From Zobellia nedashkovskayae (lineage in GTDB: Bacteria; Bacteroidota; Bacteroidia; Flavobacteriales; Flavobacteriaceae): DNA of 64,000 nt. The position numbers were made by a program, and so were the translations under genes. The notes beneath the pieces are model-generated. The model saw only the letters and a program-made list of their open reading frames with translations, made no database searches and was not told the DNA's origin. Below are positions 61,163-64,000 of the stretch, in pieces. The stretch covers positions 806,001 to 870,000 of the forward strand of contig NZ_JADDXR010000002.1 of the NCBI RefSeq assembly GCF_015330125.1. The letters run 5' to 3'. Positions within the stretch are counted from its first letter, which is position 1. Every line of letters begins with the position of its first letter.

Positions 61163-64000
61163 ATGCCCGCACTTTCTTTTGGACATAATTTTTCTTTTTT
61201 AGCAATACAATCAAAGGTATTGGTCTTGTTAGGAGTGCTCTTTGTATCCTGTCAAGAAAAAACAGAACCAGTAACTCAACTTGATGAAAACACGCTTTTT
61301 CAAGAGATTTCTTATAAAACTACAGGCGTAAGCTTTGCCAATACTGTAGAAGCCACTAAAAAGCTAAACCTCTTCTCTTACATGTATTTTTATAATGGCG
61401 GAGGTGTGGCTGCAGGAGATTTAAATGGGGATGGTCTTGATGACCTTTATTTTACGGGAAACCAAGTACAGAGTAAACTCTACCTTAACAAAGGTAATTT
61501 TGAGTTCACAGATATAACAGAGCAGTCAAAAACAGGTGGTGATACAAATGCATGGTATACCGGAGTTACTTTTGCAGATGTTAATGGAGATGGCAAGTTA
61601 GATATTTATGTGAGCCAGATTGGGGAAATTTTAGAGAACAACGGCCACAACCTTCTTTTCATCAATCTAGGAAATGAAGCTGACGGCACTCCAAAATTTA
61701 AGGAAAGTTCTAACCAAATGGGGCTTACCGTAAAAGGCGCAACCACTCAAACGGCATTTTTTGATTATGATTTAGATGGTGACCTTGATGCCTACATCAT
61801 GACACATTCTAATTTTAACGATGGGGTACTTCCTAATGCGGAAAAACGCTTTATTTCTAGTCCATATGGAGATAAACTGTTCCGAAACGATGAAGATAAA
61901 TTTACCGATGTCACCAAAGAATCTGGCATTTATAGTAGCCCATTAGGTTTTGGACTAGGCATAAGCACAGCCGATATCAACAAAGATGGTTACCCAGATA
62001 TTTACATCGGGAATGATTTCTATGAAGATGACTATCTATACGTCAACAATGGAGATGGCACCTTCACCGAAGACCTCGCATCTTACATAAAACATACCAG
62101 TCGGTTTTCTATGGGCAATGATATTGCCGACATGAACAATGATGCCCTGCCAGATATTTTGTCTTTGGATATGCAGGCCTATGAACCTGAAATTTTAAAA
62201 GCCTCTCATGGTGAAGACTCGTATGCTATTTTTAACTATAAACTGTCTTTTGGGTACCAACACCAATACGCCCATAATACCTTTCAACTGAATAGGGACG
62301 GAAAGCACTTTAGTGAAATAGCAAGGTTAGCTGGTATTGAAGCTACCGATTGGAGCTGGTCCGTTTTGGCTAATGATTATGATTTAGATGGCAATAAAGA
62401 CTTATTCATTTCCAACGGCATTTTCAGAAGGAGCAATGATATGGACTATATGCAGTTCCTTTCGGGTGATGAAGTTCAAAATCAACTGCGCTCTGGCAAT
62501 TACGACTTCAGCGCAGCTTTAACGGATAAAATGCCGAGCTATCCGTTGCAGAATTTTTTCTTTAAGAATAATAATGGCCTCAGCTTTAAGAACACATCTA
62601 CGGAATGGGGCGGCACAAAAAAAGGGTTTTCCAATGGAGCCACATATACAGATTTAGATAACGATGGTGATTTAGACTTGGTCGTCAATAACTTGAACGC
62701 CAAAGCATCCATCTTAAAAAACACCACCGTAGAGAACGATAGTCTAAACAAAGGCTACCTAAGAATAAAATTAAAAGGCAAATCCGGTAACAGCTTCGGT
62801 ATTGGGGGCAAAGTCACTATAAAAAATAAAGGCAAACAGCAGTACCAAGAGCTATTGAATGTTAGGGGTTACCTATCCTCTCCTCCTCCATATCTAAATT
62901 TTGCCGTTACCAAGAATACCACTATTGATACCCTTTTGGTGCAGTGGCCCAATAAAGAAGAAACGGTTTTAACGGATGTCAACTCAAATCAAGAATTAGT
63001 TATAATACAAGAGAATTCGCCAGACTTTGAACTTCAAACCAAAGAAGCTCCTAAATCACTTTTCACCTCAATACAAAGCAGCGCACTGGGTGTTAATTAC
63101 AAACATCAGGAAAATCGATTTTATGAGTTCAACAGAGAACATTTAATTCCACATATGAATTCTACTTGGGGGCCACCAATTTCGGTAGGAGACCTCAACA
63201 ATGATGGTTTAGACGATTTTTTTGTTGGCGGAGCCCTAAACCAAGCATCTGAAATTTATCTACAGCGATCCAATGGTAAATTCACCAAATCAACCGCACT
63301 TCAAACCGATGCGCCTTCAGAAGATACCGCTTCAGAACTAGTGGACTTTAACGGTGATGGATATTTGGACCTTCTTGTTGGTAGCGGCAGTAACCAAGAA
63401 ATTAAGCCAGACCCTAAAAGCCTAACTCGCCTTTACATAAACAACGGAAAAGGCAACTTTACAAAACAAGGTAATTTCCCAAAAATCTATACCACCGTTT
63501 CTGATTTAGCCATTGCTGATTTTGATAAAGATGGAGATAGTGATATTTTTATATCCTCACGCTCCGTTCCCGGAAAATATGGCTCATCACCTGACTCTTA
63601 TTTACTTAAAAATGATGGGAAAGGAAATTTTTCGGTAGATGTTGAGTCGAAAAAGTATTTTGATAAATGCGGAATGGTCACTTCTGCCAAATGGGTAGAT
63701 TTAGATGGTAATGGTTGGGAAGACCTCGTTCTAGTAGGAGAATGGATACCCATTAAAATATATTATAACTCAAACGGAAGTCTCAGCCAAGCTGACCCAG
63801 AGGCGAATTCCTTACAGCTTTCAAATGGTTGGTGGAATACAGTAGAATACGGAGATTTTGATAATGATGGTGATATTGATTTGGTAGCCGGCAACCTTGG
63901 ACTAAACTCAAAATTAAGGGCAACCGAAAATCAACCCGTGCAGATGTACTATGCCGATTTTGATAAAAACGGTTGGCCAGAAGGGGTGACGACTCACTTT
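61163..64000 (+). CDS. FG-GAP/VCBS repeat protein with UnbV domain, lipoprotein (partial)
   Basis: A frame with no stop for 946 codons that runs off the window. The ATG at 61163 leads into a hydrophobic segment and lipobox LFVSC (C at about 33). Many calcium-binding FG-GAP/VCBS repeats follow (AAGDLNGDGLDDLYFTGN, FADVNGDGKLDIYVSQ, YTDLDNDGDLDLVVNN and others). An ASPIC/UnbV segment lies near VRGYLSSPPPYLNFAV. A second propeller block starts at about residue 670. Such large beta-propeller lipoproteins are often encoded beside SusCD pairs in marine Bacteroidota and may bind glycans or cell surfaces. Function uncertain. Confidence 0.88.
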   Translation, partial: MPALSFGHNFSFLAIQSKVLVLLGVLFVSCQEKTEPVTQLDENTLFQEISYKTTGVSFANTVEATKKLNLFSYMYFYNGGGVAAGDLNGDGLDDLYFTGNQVQSKLYLNKGNFEFTDITEQSKTGGDTNAWYTGVTFADVNGDGKLDIYVSQIGEILENNGHNLLFINLGNEADGTPKFKESSNQMGLTVKGATTQTAFFDYDLDGDLDAYIMTHSNFNDGVLPNAEKRFISSPYGDKLFRNDEDKFTDVTKESGIYSSPLGFGLGISTADINKDGYPDIYIGNDFYEDDYLYVNNGDGTFTEDLASYIKHTSRFSMGNDIADMNNDALPDILSLDMQAYEPEILKASHGEDSYAIFNYKLSFGYQHQYAHNTFQLNRDGKHFSEIARLAGIEATDWSWSVLANDYDLDGNKDLFISNGIFRRSNDMDYMQFLSGDEVQNQLRSGNYDFSAALTDKMPSYPLQNFFFKNNNGLSFKNTSTEWGGTKKGFSNGATYTDLDNDGDLDLVVNNLNAKASILKNTTVENDSLNKGYLRIKLKGKSGNSFGIGGKVTIKNKGKQQYQELLNVRGYLSSPPPYLNFAVTKNTTIDTLLVQWPNKEETVLTDVNSNQELVIIQENSPDFELQTKEAPKSLFTSIQSSALGVNYKHQENRFYEFNREHLIPHMNSTWGPPISVGDLNNDGLDDFFVGGALNQASEIYLQRSNGKFTKSTALQTDAPSEDTASELVDFNGDGYLDLLVGSGSNQEIKPDPKSLTRLYINNGKGNFTKQGNFPKIYTTVSDLAIADFDKDGDSDIFISSRSVPGKYGSSPDSYLLKNDGKGNFSVDVESKKYFDKCGMVTSAKWVDLDGNGWEDLVLVGEWIPIKIYYNSNGSLSQADPEANSLQLSNGWWNTVEYGDFDNDGDIDLVAGNLGLNSKLRATENQPVQMYYADFDKNGWPEGVTTHF

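Noticed and set aside
1..64000. CRISPR array, insertion sequence, prophage, tRNA or rRNA
   Set aside because: Reading through the window showed no regularly spaced repeats, transposase or phage genes, and no recognisable tRNA or rRNA sequence. A covariance-model search would be needed to exclude small RNAs.

Overview
The window comes from a low-GC member of the Bacteroidota, most likely a marine Flavobacteriaceae of the Zobellia/Maribacter kind. The reasons are the SusC/SusD pair, a hybrid two-component system, a fused CcoNO oxidase, a Sec-exported NosZ lipoprotein, and promoters with the Bacteroidota -7 element TAnnTTTG. No tRNA, rRNA, CRISPR array or insertion sequence was seen. The genus is inference.

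Layout. 0-5 kb: a BlaI-type repressor with a three-site operator, a DUF456 membrane protein, a nitroreductase, homogentisate dioxygenase, a 650-base region without a clear gene, and a type II NADH dehydrogenase. 5-34 kb is a microaerobic/nitrogen-oxide respiration island: universal stress proteins, an Fnr-like regulator, the copper ATPase CcoI, the cbb3 oxidase operon (ccoS-NO-Q-P-G-H plus a SafE-like protein), a haloperoxidase-like phosphatase, a group III globin, an Rrf2 regulator, the di-iron repair protein Ric, a [2Fe-2S] ferredoxin, a complete clade II nos cluster (cytochrome c, nosZ, membrane protein, nosL, flavin protein, nosD, nosF, nosY, oxidase-like membrane protein), a Gfo/Idh/MocA oxidoreductase, and hemN with a second stress protein. 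33-34 kb holds a DinB-family operon.

34-42.4 kb looks like a locus for glycosylglycerates (mannosylglycerate = digeneaside of red algae, or glucosylglycerate): TonB receptor, GH63-type hydrolase, sodium:solute symporter, glycerate kinase, and a divergent LacI regulator with a double operator. It is followed by a WYL regulator and a translationally coupled nucleotidyltransferase and NahK-like sugar-1-kinase. 45.9-64 kb is a carbohydrate utilisation region: hybrid two-component system, intact sulfatase, SGNH hydrolase, several broken sulfatase/fucosidase relics, a GMC oxidoreductase with its small subunit, SusC, SusD and an FG-GAP/UnbV protein cut by the window end.

Three regulatory networks can be read directly from the bases. 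(1) TGAY-N4-RTCA boxes lie exactly 29.5 bases from a TAnnTTTG-like -7 element in front of fnr, ccoI, ccoS, one usp, the globin, the nos operon and hemN, giving a class II Fnr geometry. (2) An AGGATAAAATTGTCCT inverted repeat is identical upstream of ric and the nos operon, with a variant upstream of rrf2, suggesting an Rrf2/NsrR-like nitrosative regulon. (3) A TGACARCAGYTTGTCAG operator is shared, with the same promoter spacing, by the WYL regulator and the DinB operon 8.5 kb away.
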